Assembly: GCA_945859915.1 (NCBI GenBank)
Contig: CAMAPF010000048.1
Location: 806,001 to 870,000 of the forward strand
Length of the DNA: 64,000 bases
Direction of reading: 5' to 3'
Source: Cuscuta epithymum
Taxonomy: Eukaryota; Streptophyta; Magnoliopsida; Solanales; Convolvulaceae
Part shown: positions 22,150 to 32,718 of the stretch, piece after piece
Position numbering within the stretch: position 1 is the stretch's first letter
How the letters are laid out: the number at the start of each line of letters is the position of its first letter
Notes under the pieces: model-generated
What the model was told of the DNA's origin: nothing
Database searches by the model: none
The model's input: only the letters and a program-made list of their open reading frames with translations
Position numbers and translations under genes: made by a program

Positions 22150-22290
22150 ATCATTTTCATTTCATTTTCATTTACCCCAGTGTCGCAAAGGTTCCCACCT
22201 ACGGTGGAGTAGGGGGGTTGGATGTACGCGGTCTTACCTCTGTACTAAAACACAGAGAGATTCTTTTTGGATGACCCATAGTGAAAATCG
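22150..22290 (-). mobile_element. SINE fragment
   Basis: On the minus strand the sequence reads through ggtaagaccgcgtacatcc and gtgggaacctttgcgacactg and ends in an aaatg/aaatga-type tail. It matches the SINE at 25663-25783 over most of its length. No target duplication was found. The preceding 21958-22149 holds nothing recognisable. Confidence 0.65.
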
Positions 22291-23156
22291 CGTCTAAAAT
22301 TGCATGCACTGACTGCTGCTTCATAACAAAGAAGCGCAGACAGTTTAGCGAGTCATTTTGCTTTATTCCATCATATTTCAAGTCAAAAAATAATGAATCT
22401 TTGGCTTCATTGCAAATGATGGAAAAAGTAATACGGAGCAATAGTAATAATAAACTAATTAAGGGGGTAAATAAAGAGAGATTATATATATACAATACAA
22501 CGTACTATATATGTAACTATCTTTGTCAATATGGTAGGTGTAATTATCAAAAAGAAAAAAACAGTACAAAAAGAGTGACTAGTTAATTGCTATAGATGGG
22601 TCGGATACATTGGCCGCTTCTTGTTCAAGGATGGATGACCGGCCGGCATAGGAAACAACGTACGTACGTGATTAATTAATTAATATACCGTAACATACAC
22701 TCTTTATATCCGATTAAGATAATCTCATTTTACCAAATCAATCACATATCAAATTTGATAAAGTTTGTGTAATTTTGAATCATTCTTACTTTATTCTTCT
22801 TTTATGAATTAAATAGAAATCACATAAATTCATTTTTCTTAATAATTGTGTCAACTGCTCTTGTTTTAATAATATTAGCGAGACGGAGTTAGTACTAACC
22901 AATGGGACTGTATATGTACATGCATTTTTTTTTTATTAGTGTGTATATATATTTATACGGAGTATAAGATAATCATTAAATTGGCACCTAGCTAGCCTCC
23001 GTCAGCTGCACTCCATCAACCATTAATATATCCTCAAATATATACTACGTACAGTAATTAATTGGATCGTTGCAGAGATAGATCTATCGGAATAAATAAT
23101 TAATACTGATCGATCGATCATTTAATTAGCTTAGGTTGTGTTTATGGTATATAAAG
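22291..23156 (+). promoter_or_regulatory. Upstream region of the NAC gene
   Basis: About 860 bp of AT-rich DNA between the SINE and the NAC start codon. A TATA-like stretch gtatatatatttatac (about 22942-22957) and the palindromic gatcgatcgatc (about 23109-23120) are visible. The transcription start cannot be fixed from sequence. Confidence 0.35.
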
Positions 23157-23319
23157 ATGGAGGAGAATAGTAAAAATCTTCCGCCGGGATTTAGGTTCCA
23201 TCCGACGGACGAGGAGCTGATCACGTATTACCTGAGTAAAAAGGTTTCCGACTTTGGGTTCTCCCCCATTGCCATTGCTGACGTAGATCTCAACAAGTGC
23301 GAGCCTTGGGACCTCCCAG
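23157..23319 (+). CDS. NAC gene exon 1
   Basis: 54 codons plus one base: start ATG at 23157 (MEENSKNLPPGFRF), ending within the Gly codon after WDLP. Donor gtataa at 23320. An upstream in-frame extension exists but lacks an ATG, and the chosen start gives the usual short NAC N-terminus. Confidence 0.92.
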
Positions 23320-26300
23320 GTATAAATTATACTACATAGTAACTAGTGTTTTAATCGGGCGTTGCCCCGGATGGAGGTTATGAATATTTGAATTCTTTGT
23401 AAAATATATATTTTATAGAATATATAAATAATTAATCATTTTTTATTTGAAATAAAATTTTGTTGATTGTGAATAGTAATTTAACTAAACGGAATGTATC
23501 AAAGTGTCATTGTAATATAACACCGCACATATCAAACATCGCATTGTTAGGTTTAAATTGGGAAATCTCTTTATAAACGACATTCCTCATCTTGGTGAAG
23601 AAATTTGTTTCTTTTGAACATATGAATATCTTAAGATATATTTACGCATTACTCTTAGTATTGCAATGTACAATTGGCCATTAATGAAACTTCTCTTTCA
23701 AGATATAAATCATACTCCCCCCGTCCCTTAAAACTTTGTCATCTTTCTTCTTTGGGATGTCCCAAAAAACTTTGTCACTTTCCCTTTTAGACAATTATTT
23801 TGTGGTTTCTTTTATTTCTCCCTCCTCTGCACAAACCTCAACCACAACGTTTTTACTTTATTATTCTCTGTGCCGGTCAACTTTGTCAAAGTTTTAAGGG
23901 ACGGAGGTATTATATTTTATGTGATGATAAACATTTTTTGGCAAAATTTAGCATTCACTTTTATTGATTGTATTTTTTGCGGCTTCCTTTTTCATTCTTA
24001 GTTCATTGGATGGACATGCCTAAGCTACGTACTATACAGTGGACCGGGGTCCTCGTTTATTGTATTTTACTCTTGCTTAAGTTTAATTTAGTCTCCTCTC
24101 ACGTGTTTTGTTTTTTACAGCTTTGTTTTGAAGAGGTTTTGTTTTTTACAGTTGTAAAAAACATGGCAGTAAATAGTCCTATTTTGGAAATAAAAACATG
24201 TCAGTCCTATTTTGGAATTTCTAAACCTTTTTAGTCCTATTTTGGGTAAATTCTCTTATTTTTATATTAAAATATAAGAAAGATTTGTAATTTTAGTCCC
24301 GTAACTTTTGATTGTTTCCATTATTAGTCCCGTAGTTTTAATCACTTGCAAATTTGGTCTTATATATAACTAATACGAAGTACGTAGTAAGTTTTTGCGA
24401 TTCAAGGACTTTCTCCCGAAAAAGTACACTTTCCGATAGAAAATCGAATGTTGCCGGCATCTTTTCCGGTATATTTTTTCCCGGAAGTGTACTTTTCCAC
24501 GAAAATATCTTTGAATAGAAAAGATTTATTAGTTACAGGACCAAACTTGCAAGTGACTAAAGTTACAGGATTAAAAATGAAAACAATCTATACAATAAAG
24601 TAGCTATATTGATTTCTTATATTTTTTATATATGTATTTTGCAATTTATTGTATGATGATGATATGTTTATGCTGGTTATTACTAGGACTTTTATTTTTA
24701 TGTAGTTTAAAGTCTTTTACTGATAAAAAATATATATTCATCTCTAACTATATCTCATAGAACATATATATTCACGAACTTTTTTCAGGATAATCACAAA
24801 AAATGTGTTTACTCTCACGCATACTCATGCAGTTGAAGACATATTTTACTAATTATGAATTTAGTTATTAAGTTAATAATGTACAAAAGAACTTCTGGTT
24901 ATGACTTATGAGTATGCGGGTTATTAGATTGATCTTGATAGATTGAGCAGGGATGAGATTTGATGGGCTGAATCAATTGGTTGGGCCGAGTTTCAAATAC
25001 TCATCTCTTGCCCACCTCTCAAATAGTGAGCCGGGCCGTACGTGGTCCTCACAAGTCTGGGTGAACTTTTATTTTTACCAAATGAGACTGGTACGCCCCT
25101 TCCGCCCAAGAATCTCAGTCTCCCTCATTGAATCTGACGTCCAGCCATCGCTTGGATGATGATTTTTTCCCAAATGACTAAGGATTAGCACCTCCATCGC
25201 GTTATACAATATGATGAAGCTTTCTGAATGTGGTTTGGTAGAAAGTATTTGCATTATACTACGTATATAGTTCCAGTTGTCAATTGTGGTTTAAATTTTA
25301 AAAAACATTAAAAAACAGGAAAAGCATCAATGGGAGAGAAGGAATGGTACTTCTTCAACCTCAGGGACCGGAAATACCCGACTGGCCTGAGGACAAATCG
25401 GGCAACTGAAGCGGGGTATTGGAAGACGACCGGCAAAGACAAAGAGATCTTTCGAGGTGGCAGTGTGTTGGTGGGGATGAAGAAAACACTGGTGTTTTAC
25501 AGAGGAAGAGCCCCAAAGGGTGAGAAAACCAACTGGGTTATGCATGAATATAGGCGCGAACCTAAACATGCCTTCAAACCTACCAAGGTATATCACCATT
25601 ACTCTCTATAGTTTTACTTTAGATATAAAAAAAATTATATCACATATGTCAATGTTTTAAATGTATGGGTTATCCGGAAACAGTCTCTATAGTTTAGTAC
25701 AGGGGTAAGACTGCATACACCCGACCCCCCCACCCCACCGAAGGTGTGGGAGCCTTTGCGGCACTAGGGTAATGATGATGTTGATGTCAATGTTTTAAAT
25801 AATTACTTGCACTGCATTATTTCGTGATTCCTTATTTGCTCGTTCAACTTTACCACATGTAAATATGTAATGCATCAAGAGAAATGACCACCATTGTTTT
25901 ATCTTCCTTTTCTCTAATGTTCAGTAAGTTTATAAGTAAATTGATGAGAAATGACTAAAGATACTTTTCCTTTTTTTTTTTTTCCTATCATCAACATTCT
26001 TAGTCACTTCGAAAAACAGACATATTAGTAGAATTGGTAAAAGTAAATAGATGGAGTATTAGTTCCATGTCATAAAAACCGGCGACTCTTTGAAAATTGT
26101 TACTAGACACATGATATCGATTACATACACATAGCATATTGACATTAAACTCTAACCATTGCTTTTAGATATTTCTGATATGAAAGAAAAATATAGGAAG
26201 TGTTCATGCATTATATAAATACTTTTGTAAAAAAAACGTTATTAATAGACTTAAATGTCTTTTAGTCCCTACAATATTTTCATTTTAGATCTCTGTACAA

Positions 26301-29238
26301 AAAATCTTCCCCCCTTGCAATAGACTACCTCCTTATTTATTATTTGCATATACTACATACGAAGTATTTCTTTTAGGAATATTTTTAATATTTGCAACAT
26401 TTTTATTTATCATGTCTTACTTTTATTTTCATCTCCTCTTTTATATTTTTTCTAACTTATGTTCTCTTTCTTACTTTTTCCATGTACTTTTTCCTAAGTT
26501 TTACATTTTTTTACATTATTCATTACCTCTACCACTTTTTAGTCTCTTTGAAAAACTTAAAACCCCAAATCGAAAAATATGGAAGGAGTATATTATTTTA
26601 ATTATAATCCCTATATAATGGTGGGGCCATCTTCAAAAGAACTGATGTCAATGACATAACCCAATCTACTATAAACTTTTTTCATAACCTTTTGGAGACT
26701 ATTAGTAGAGTTTACTACACAACTCTACCCTAAACTATGCAAGACTAACTAATGTCAATTAAAGTATGAAAAAGGTTTAACTATTTTTGGAACGAATGGA
26801 CAAAGTAAATTAGAAAACCTATTAGCCATATATATTTCGTTATGAAACGAAGGTTGCTTAATACTTTTAAAAACTGAAAAGAAAAAATGAATTACAAGGT
26901 TAAAAAACATTATGCAGAAAACCAAATATGGAATGTAACTTGTTTTGGTGATATCTGGAATTATGGAATTATGGGAGCCTTTGCGGCACTGGGGTAATGA
27001 TGATGAGAAGTCTTATTAATAATTAAAACATCAGTTGAACCCCAATATTTTGAACAGAAAACCAAATATGGAATGTAACTTGTTTTAATGATATATGCAA
27101 GAAAAAATTCCACTTTTGGTCCTCCGAATTATGCACCAATTCCACATTTAGTCCTCATCTTTTACTTTATTCATTTTTTGTACCTGACTATTGTTTTCTT
27201 GACCATATATAGTCCTTTTTCAGTAGTAAAATGTCCAGAGATGGACCGAAAATGGTCAGAAAAACAATAGTCAGGTACCAAAAATGGATAAAGTGAAAGA
27301 TGAGGACTAAATGTGGAATTGGTGCAAAACTCGGAGTACCAAAAGTGGAATTTCTTCTATATGGAATTATGGAAGTAGTATTTTACGGAGGCCGCAATAT
27401 ATATGGGTGGTATGGCGCAAGGCAGGGTTGTTCCATTTTTTCACAACATTTTGGAATATCGTGCGGAGCTTACATGTTTAGGTGTTGTAAGTGTATATCC
27501 ATAAATACTACGTAGATAAATTGTAAACAAATCTTATATACATAAGGGGATAACTGGTAAAGCTGGAAAATGGTGCCGGGGAGGATTCTCCCTTTATGTG
27601 TATGAGATGAGATGTACTCCGTATATAAGATCCGATTTTTTTTAAGTTTTTCATGTTATTTGTATATTTTGGATCTTTTTTTAATTTAGGATTTATTTAT
27701 AGCGTATGAAATTTCTTAATTTTTAAGTTAGCACATGTAGCCCATTAGAGGTCGAATTATAATAAAGTGACTAGATTAACATTTTAAGTCAGCATGTGTG
27801 TATGGTACTTTCTTAATTAGCATACAGGTTTATGTGATGCATCTCAAACTTTGTTTTTTTTAACGAAATAATTGGAGATCAGAGCATCTCAAACTTTGTT
27901 TGAGGGGCGGGGCGACTAGCGCCTAGGCATCGATTAGGCGCCGACTAGACCGATTAGTCCTACACATTTAGGGTTTCTAGCGCCTAGGCACCAATTAATC
28001 GGACTGATTAGGTTGATTTTTAGAACAATCATCTCAAATAGTAAAATGGTCTCTTTGACCATTTTCATTTCTCTCTCAAGTTTGTCAGGGATTATGTATG
28101 AGGGGGTGTATGTGTGCATACATGAATGATAAGAAATTACAAATGGTTGCAGTATTTTACTCTATCATGGATTTTAATAGACTACATAAATGTTGGTTAA
28201 ATAGCATTTGTGGAATATAATACGGTTACGGAAAATTGACTTTTTCATCCTATGATTATATCAAAATTGGATTTTATATCAAACATTTAAACCCTTTGAG
28301 TTTGCACATCACATTCACATATGTTTTCTATATTAGATTTTTAAGCAATCTAGGGTATACAATTCGATTAGATATTGATATATGTTTGCATATCGAACCA
28401 AATTATGTGTTTATTGGACAGGAAAAATAGTTTCTGTCTAGTTAAAATTATACTTCGTATTTAATAGCTGCTAGGGGAAAAACTATTGTACAATGAAACT
28501 CTAAATTTTAAAACATGAAATGCAAATCCAATTTTGATGTTAACATGTGATGAAAAAATCAATTATGTATTATTATTTGAGTTGTTAAAGCATGGATAAT
28601 TAATCAATCTTTCCATATATATTCAGGAGGAATGGGTGGTGTGTAGGGTATTCCAAAAATCTAATACAACATTGAGAAAATCTCAACAAACAACATCTTC
28701 ACCACAATCTCTAGAGTCTCCTTGTGATACCAGCACCACCATAGCCAATGAATCGGGAGATAACGATCAACCGAAATTTGACACCATAGTATCATATTCT
28801 TCTCATGCCGGGATCAACAGCAACATTTATTTGCCAAATTACGACAGCAATGAGGGTGTGTATATGGGCATCATGAACAGCAACATCAACATGAATGCTA
28901 CTCTCCCCCTACTCCCCTGGTCACCACCGTTGCTTAGCTCAAATCTTTCATCCGTCAATTCATTGCTCCTTAGAGCATTACAATTTAGAGGTAATAATGT
29001 ATGCCAACCAACAGTAATGGATCATAATCAAGCTGTTATATGCAATAGTACTGATGATTATGCATGCATGCCACAAGGGTTGATGGACAATACTATTTCA
29101 CAATTTGGTAATGAGTTGATCAACACTACTAGCAATTTCATGGGACTGCCAACTTCTTCCTCCGTGATTTTAGATTTTGTGAATAATCAACAACACTCAC
29201 AAGAGAGACCATACAAGGAACATACCAACAACTTGTGA
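23157..29238 (+). CDS. NAC domain transcription factor (three exons, 347 aa)
   Basis: Coding exons are 23157-23319, 25319-25587 and 28627-29238, all joined by GT-AG introns in consistent phase. The N-terminal NAC domain is complete: subdomain A LPPGFRFHPTDEEL, B VDLNKCEPWDLP, C EWYFFNLRDRKYPTG to YWKTTGKDKEI, D LVGMKKTLVFYRGRAPKGEK and E EEWVVCRVFQK. NAC proteins bind DNA as dimers in the nucleus. The closest remembered relatives are the NAM/CUC and ANAC092/100 group that controls organ boundaries and senescence. The C-terminal half (about 190 aa, Ser/Asn/Thr-rich) is the usual variable activation region. Intron positions match the conserved NAC pattern. Introns of 1999 and 3039 bp are stuffed with transposons. 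No frameshift is seen, so it looks functional. Confidence 0.93.
23343..24283 (-). mobile_element. Non-autonomous Helitron in NAC intron 1
   Basis: On the minus strand the 3' end is a hairpin-forming ccggggcaacgcccg followed by attaaaacactag and then a host T (23342). The putative 5' end is A|TCTTTCTTATATTTTAATAT at 24284/24283. A TC start, a CTAG end with a preceding hairpin and insertion between A and T are Helitron hallmarks. The 941-bp body has no helicase frame and contains a Stowaway MITE. The 3' end is well supported; the 5' end is a best guess. Confidence 0.55.
23715..23907. mobile_element. Stowaway-type MITE inside the Helitron
   Basis: The left end ctccccccgtccctt and the right end aagggacggagg are inverted. 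TA dinucleotides flank at 23713-23714 and 23908-23909. It lies within NAC intron 1 and within the putative Helitron, so it inserted later. Confidence 0.85.
24294..24592. repeat. Inverted-repeat element in NAC intron 1
   Basis: The left arm (about 24294-24374, containing ttttgattgtttcc and cacttgcaaatttggtc) pairs with the right arm (about 24512-24592) around a centre with its own smaller inverted repeat (aagtacacttt/aagtgtactttt). MITE-like, no coding, no clear duplication. Confidence 0.6.
25319..25587 (+). CDS. NAC gene exon 2
   Basis: 90 codons counting the split Gly: subdomains C and D, from GKASMGEKEWYFF to HAFKPTK. Acceptor aacag at 25314-25318, donor gtatat at 25588. The frame is continuous with exons 1 and 3. 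Confidence 0.93.
25663..25783 (+). mobile_element. 5'-truncated SINE in NAC intron 2
   Basis: 121 bp, with ggaaacagtctctat, ggtaagactgcatacaccc and gtgggagcctttgcggcac, ending in gatgatgttg repeats. A perfect 17-bp target duplication, atgtcaatgttttaaat, lies at 25646-25662 and 25784-25800. It has no tRNA-like head, so it is truncated. Confidence 0.85.
26968..27004 (+). mobile_element. SINE 3'-end fragment
   Basis: Contains ggagcctttgcggcactg followed by gggtaatgatgatga, the same 3' end as the SINE at 25663-25783. The surrounding intron also contains a short duplication, aaccaaatatggaatgtaac (about 26922 and 27060). Confidence 0.55.
27097..27357. mobile_element. Inverted-repeat MITE in NAC intron 2
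   Basis: About 110-bp arms: the left arm begins aagaaaaaattccacttttg and the right arm ends caaaagtggaatttctt, with ccaattccacatttagtcc in both. The flanks share tatatg, a possible short target duplication. Non-coding. Confidence 0.7.
27900..28030. repeat. GC-rich gcctaggc-type repeat in NAC intron 2
   Basis: Two copies of tagcgcctaggca(t/c)c, with reverse-oriented taggcgcc and gattagtc motifs between. A related phrase, tagtcgcctagg, occurs at about 50121. Probably a short MITE; the ends are undefined. Confidence 0.35.
28627..29238 (+). CDS. NAC gene exon 3
   Basis: 203 codons plus the TGA stop at 29236-29238. It begins EEWVVCRVFQK (subdomain E), then a Ser/Thr/Gln/Asn-rich transactivation region with WSPPLLSS and a C-terminal NNQQHSQER. 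Acceptor attcag at 28621-28626. I saw no segment resembling the miR164 target usually found here in the NAM/CUC/ANAC092 group. Confidence 0.92.
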   Translation, partial: EEWVVCRVFQKSNTTLRKSQQTTSSPQSLESPCDTSTTIANESGDNDQPKFDTIVSYSSHAGINSNIYLPNYDSNEGVYMGIMNSNINMNATLPLLPWSPPLLSSNLSSVNSLLLRALQFRGNNVCQPTVMDHNQAVICNSTDDYACMPQGLMDNTISQFGNELINTTSNFMGLPTSSSVILDFVNNQQHSQERPYKEHTNNL

Positions 29239-30329
29239 CTTGTGAGGCTTCAACTGCCTTTAGACACTCTTATTTGTAACTTATTTCATGTTTAGCTTGT
29301 AAAAAACTAGAAACTAAATGTTTTGTTTTTGTAGTCTTCAAATTCATGCATGGAGGTTTTACCATGACAGTACTGAAGTATTGAGTGCTCAATTATGCAT
29401 CATGACCATTACAATGTATTTCCATCTGCTTACAAAATCGTAGTATTAAACTTAATGTGACATAGAAAATAAGAACTTCAACTAAATGTGGTAACATTAT
29501 GTATATATATTTAGAGGAATTTATTTATGTGTTTATCATTACGTATATGTTTTCATTCACATCTATGCACATATATTGTAATTTTCATATGTTCAATTCT
29601 CCCATTTTTGTTTTATTTCTTTCATGTGCATTCTGTCTTTAGTTTCAATTTAGTTTACCCAAACCCACAACAATTGCGTTGAAACTATTCACTTATTTGC
29701 TTTTGTTCGACCTTAATTGCAGCAATTTGTGGTAATATGTTTGGATATTTAATGCGGTAACTTCAATGTAAAAAAAAGAATGACACCTCATCTTTGAAGG
29801 CTCCACAACACCGGGCGGAAAGTTAACTTGGATGTAGATATAAGCAAGTGGGGTAGCACTCAAAAAATCAATGTTATACGCAATATATGTAGGCATATAG
29901 CAATAAAAGGTGCACACTTGGGGGAAAATATTTATGATTGGACATGGTATGTGTTGAGGGGACACTTGGGGAAAACATATTTATGATTATTGAGCTTGAT
30001 ATTGAAGGTATTAGTAATGAAAATACTAAATGAGTGTTGGATCCCGTACTTATTTTTGTAATAATTATAATTCACACTATCTACTTATAAAGTTTATTGT
30101 AATAATTATCATCTCAAATTCACACTAGTACGTACTTTTAGAATAATTTTTATTTATAACTTCAATTAATTAATAGTATAATTTTTGAATACGCTGTCAA
30201 GGCTTAGTGAAACATACTTATAAAACTATATAAAAAGTCACTAAAAGAAGGATGAGTAACGTATATTATTTAAAATTCAAAACTAAGTAGACTCATTGAG
30301 AAACTTTGTGACCAATGAATATAATGTAT
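29239..30329. other. NAC 3' flank and AT-rich spacer
   Basis: Probable 3' UTR to roughly 29460, then AT-rich DNA without a supported gene, RNA or repeat. Repeated use of cacttgggg(a)aaaa near 29915-29975 is the only internal echo noticed. Confidence 0.4.
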
Positions 30330-30338
30330 AAATACATA

Positions 30339-30757
30339 GGAGGTTCAATTAGCCCGTTATATAGGAGGTTCTCCCCGGCCGTCGCCAACTGGGGTGGTTC
30401 CCGGTAAAAAATTTTGATGAAATTTTTTGAGCATCTTCTTCATTAAGTCTAGTTTACCCATACCAAATTTCAGCTAAAAATAAAGTTGGGAAAGCAGTCA
30501 AATGATTTTCCGAAATGTGTTGCGCTGTTTAACTACGCAGTTATCTTCAAAAAATCATTTGACTGCCTTCTCGGTTGAATTTTTAGCTGAAATTTGGTAT
30601 GGGTAAACTAGACTTAATGAAGAAGATGCTCAAAAAATTTCATCAAAATTTTCCATCGGGAACCGCCCCAATTGGCGACGGCTGGACAGAACCTCCTATA
30701 TAAGGGGCTAATTGAACACTTTAATTTAGTTCATGTACCTATTTGACCCTTTAGCCT
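30339..30757. mobile_element. Foldback element, copy B
   Basis: Inverted arms share ttttttgagcatcttcttca, taccaaatttcagctaaaaa and the outer phrase taggaggttct. An exact 9-bp duplication, aaatacata, flanks at 30330-30338 and 30758-30766. The left terminal sequence is shorter than the right one, so the left arm has lost its outer end. Same family as 48-469. Confidence 0.82.
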
Positions 30758-30839
30758 AAATACATATTATGATTATTTACTAAAGAAAGAAATCTTAGTC
30801 TCGATCCTTATTTTTTAAAGAGTTCATCAAACCTGCAAA

Positions 30840-31715
30840 AATTGTAATATTGTTGCGATTTAGATTGTCGGGATTAAGAATAATCTCTATTTAGTTAGCA
30901 TCTAGAATATTCAGTTTGGGACAAATGTCAAATAATTTTAGAAGTTTGATATTAATGTAACATAAAAGATCAGGAATAAGTAAGTAAAAAAGATATTCAA
31001 ATACTTAGATACATATCCATTTTTTATAAATGTATATTCTTTTTTTATATAGGAAAAATTGATAGTAATAATCTCAACTTTTGGCGATCCGCTCATAATA
31101 ATCCCAACTATTGATTATTCCAGAATAATCCCAACTTTAGGGACCTTCCGCCAATAATGGTCCCTATGAATAAATTTTTGTAGTTTCTAAAGTGGATGAG
31201 ATGAGATATAACAAGTAATCCCTATAAATAATCTCAACTTTAAATTTTTATGCTTAATTTCTATTTAAAATTCACTTTTTATAGAGGTAATATCTGGTCA
31301 TGGACATTATTGGCGGATAGTCTATATAGTTGGGAGTATACAAAAATAATCAATAGTTGGGATTATTTTCAGTGGATCGGCAATAGTTGGGATTATTATT
31401 TTCAATTTTTCCTTTTATATATTCATATACAATTATATACTACGTTTATGTATATATATTTTTATTGCTATACAATTATAGTTGTAATATTTTTGTGATT
31501 TAGATTGTCAGGATCAAGAATAATCTCTATTTAGTTAGCATCCAGAATATTCAGTTTGGGACAAATGTCGAATAGTTTTAGAAGTTTGATATTGTAATAA
31601 AAGATCAGGAATAAGTAAGTAAAAAAGATATTCAAATACTTAGATACATATTCATTTTTTAAAAATGTATATTCTTTTTTTATATATTCATATACAATTA
31701 TATACTACGTTTATG
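30840..31715. repeat. Local tandem duplication, one copy carrying a MITE
   Basis: Copy 1 (about 30840-31478) and copy 2 (about 31466-31715) share gatttagattgtc(g/a)gga, ctctatttagttagcatc and atatactacgtttatgt. Copy 1 contains the 361-bp MITE 31052-31412; copy 2 has the uninterrupted site ttctttttttatatattc at about 31672. The duplication therefore predates the MITE. Confidence 0.85.
31052..31412. mobile_element. Mutator-like MITE, copy 2 (361 bp)
   Basis: Same family as 20222-20583, opposite orientation. Exact 9-bp target duplication ttttatata at 31043-31051 and 31413-31421, confirmed by the empty site in the neighbouring duplicate. The 9-bp duplication and long inverted ends indicate a Mutator-type transposase in trans. 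Confidence 0.9.
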
Positions 31716-31837
31716 TTTGTATGTATGTATGTATGTATGTATGTATGTATGTATGTATGTATGTATGTATGTATGTATGTATGTATGTATGTATGTATGT
31801 ATGTATGTATGTATGTATGTATGTATGTATGTATGTT
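31713..31837. repeat. (ATGT)n microsatellite, about 30 units
   Basis: Uninterrupted tgta repeats. They open a low-complexity Met-Tyr-Val-Cys frame that is not a gene. At the same place in the duplicate copy (about 31450) only a short tatata stretch is present, so the tract expanded after duplication. Confidence 0.95.
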
Positions 31838-31990
31838 GCTATATGTATATGGTGTCGGGATGTCGGGATTTTCCTGATCCAGACTTTTCTTTTAAAAAAA
31901 TCTTGATCCCGTCCCGACTTAGTCGAGATCGGGAATATCGGGATCGGAATCGGGATTCGAGATTTGGGAAAAAATTCCCACCCCTACTTG
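31838..31990. repeat. cggga-rich terminal repeat, possible hAT-like end
   Basis: Clustered gtcggga/atcggga motifs end in aattcccaccccta, which resembles the outward end of hAT-type MITEs (compare cacccctag at the 1723-2622 element). No partner end was found. Confidence 0.35.
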
Positions 31991-32189
31991 AAAATTGCAC
32001 TTTCAAACATTTCTTATTTTGACTGTTAATTTTATAACTTGAACTGTACTTCATTTGTATGATAGAAGATATTGAAAACTCATGAATCCAATTCAACCTT
32101 AAAGAATTTTTTCACGCTACATTGGCAAATTGGGTAAACTCACTTTCTCACTATCTACTTTACGGATTTGAGAGACTCTTTGTCTCTAC

Positions 32190-32718
32190 TTTGAGTATTT
32201 AGAGACTCATCGATAATTTTAGAACAGAGAATTTCTTGAGGCAAGCTGACCTCGAAAAGTTCGGAGTTCTAGATCCAGATGACTTGTTTCCTACAACGTT
32301 TCATTCTGAAGCTTTTGATTGTGAGAGAATTTATGAGGATTCTCACTCCACTTATTCGATGGATGAATTTCTTGGTCACATCTGAAAAAAGGATTCTTGA
32401 TAATGGAATACCTTTGGGATACCGAGGCGAATGAGAGTATTTGCCAAAAAGTTCTATTAGTCACACAAGACAACTACTTATCCATTGAGAATTTGGACAC
32501 TCAGAAAAGAATGTAGGAAAAGAAGAATCAACAGGTACATCTCATGAAAACAAGATCACAAACTCAGATATAGCTTTAAAGTCTTGCTAGAGGGCTCGAT
32601 TATTTAGGGTCTCTAGTTTTAAATTTGGGTTGGGTTATTCTTGTTTTTTATTCTTTCTGTATTTCCTTGAACTTTTGTTTGTTTCATTTTTAATAAAGTT
32701 ACTTTTAAAAAAAAAAAA
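32190..32718 (+). pseudogene. Poly(A)-ended retroposed sequence of unknown origin
   Basis: An open stretch at about 32203-32385 (containing DLEKFGVLDPDDLFPTTF) ends in a stop. The segment then finishes with aataaagttacttttaaaaaaaaaaaa (poly(A) about 32707-32718). A polyadenylation signal plus genomic poly(A) suggests a processed copy of an mRNA or a LINE-like transcript. I do not recognise the protein, and the 5' boundary and target duplication are unclear. Confidence 0.35.

Noticed and set aside
26325..26593. Another Stowaway-like MITE
   Set aside because: cctcctta and aaggagta ends are weakly matched, and no inner inverted similarity or convincing TA flanks were seen.
26392..26618. Frames encoding Phe/Leu/Tyr-rich peptides
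   Set aside because: Caused by T-rich intron sequence in the NAC gene.
31665..31877. Open frame of repeating Met-Tyr-Val-Cys
   Set aside because: Produced entirely by the (ATGT)n microsatellite.
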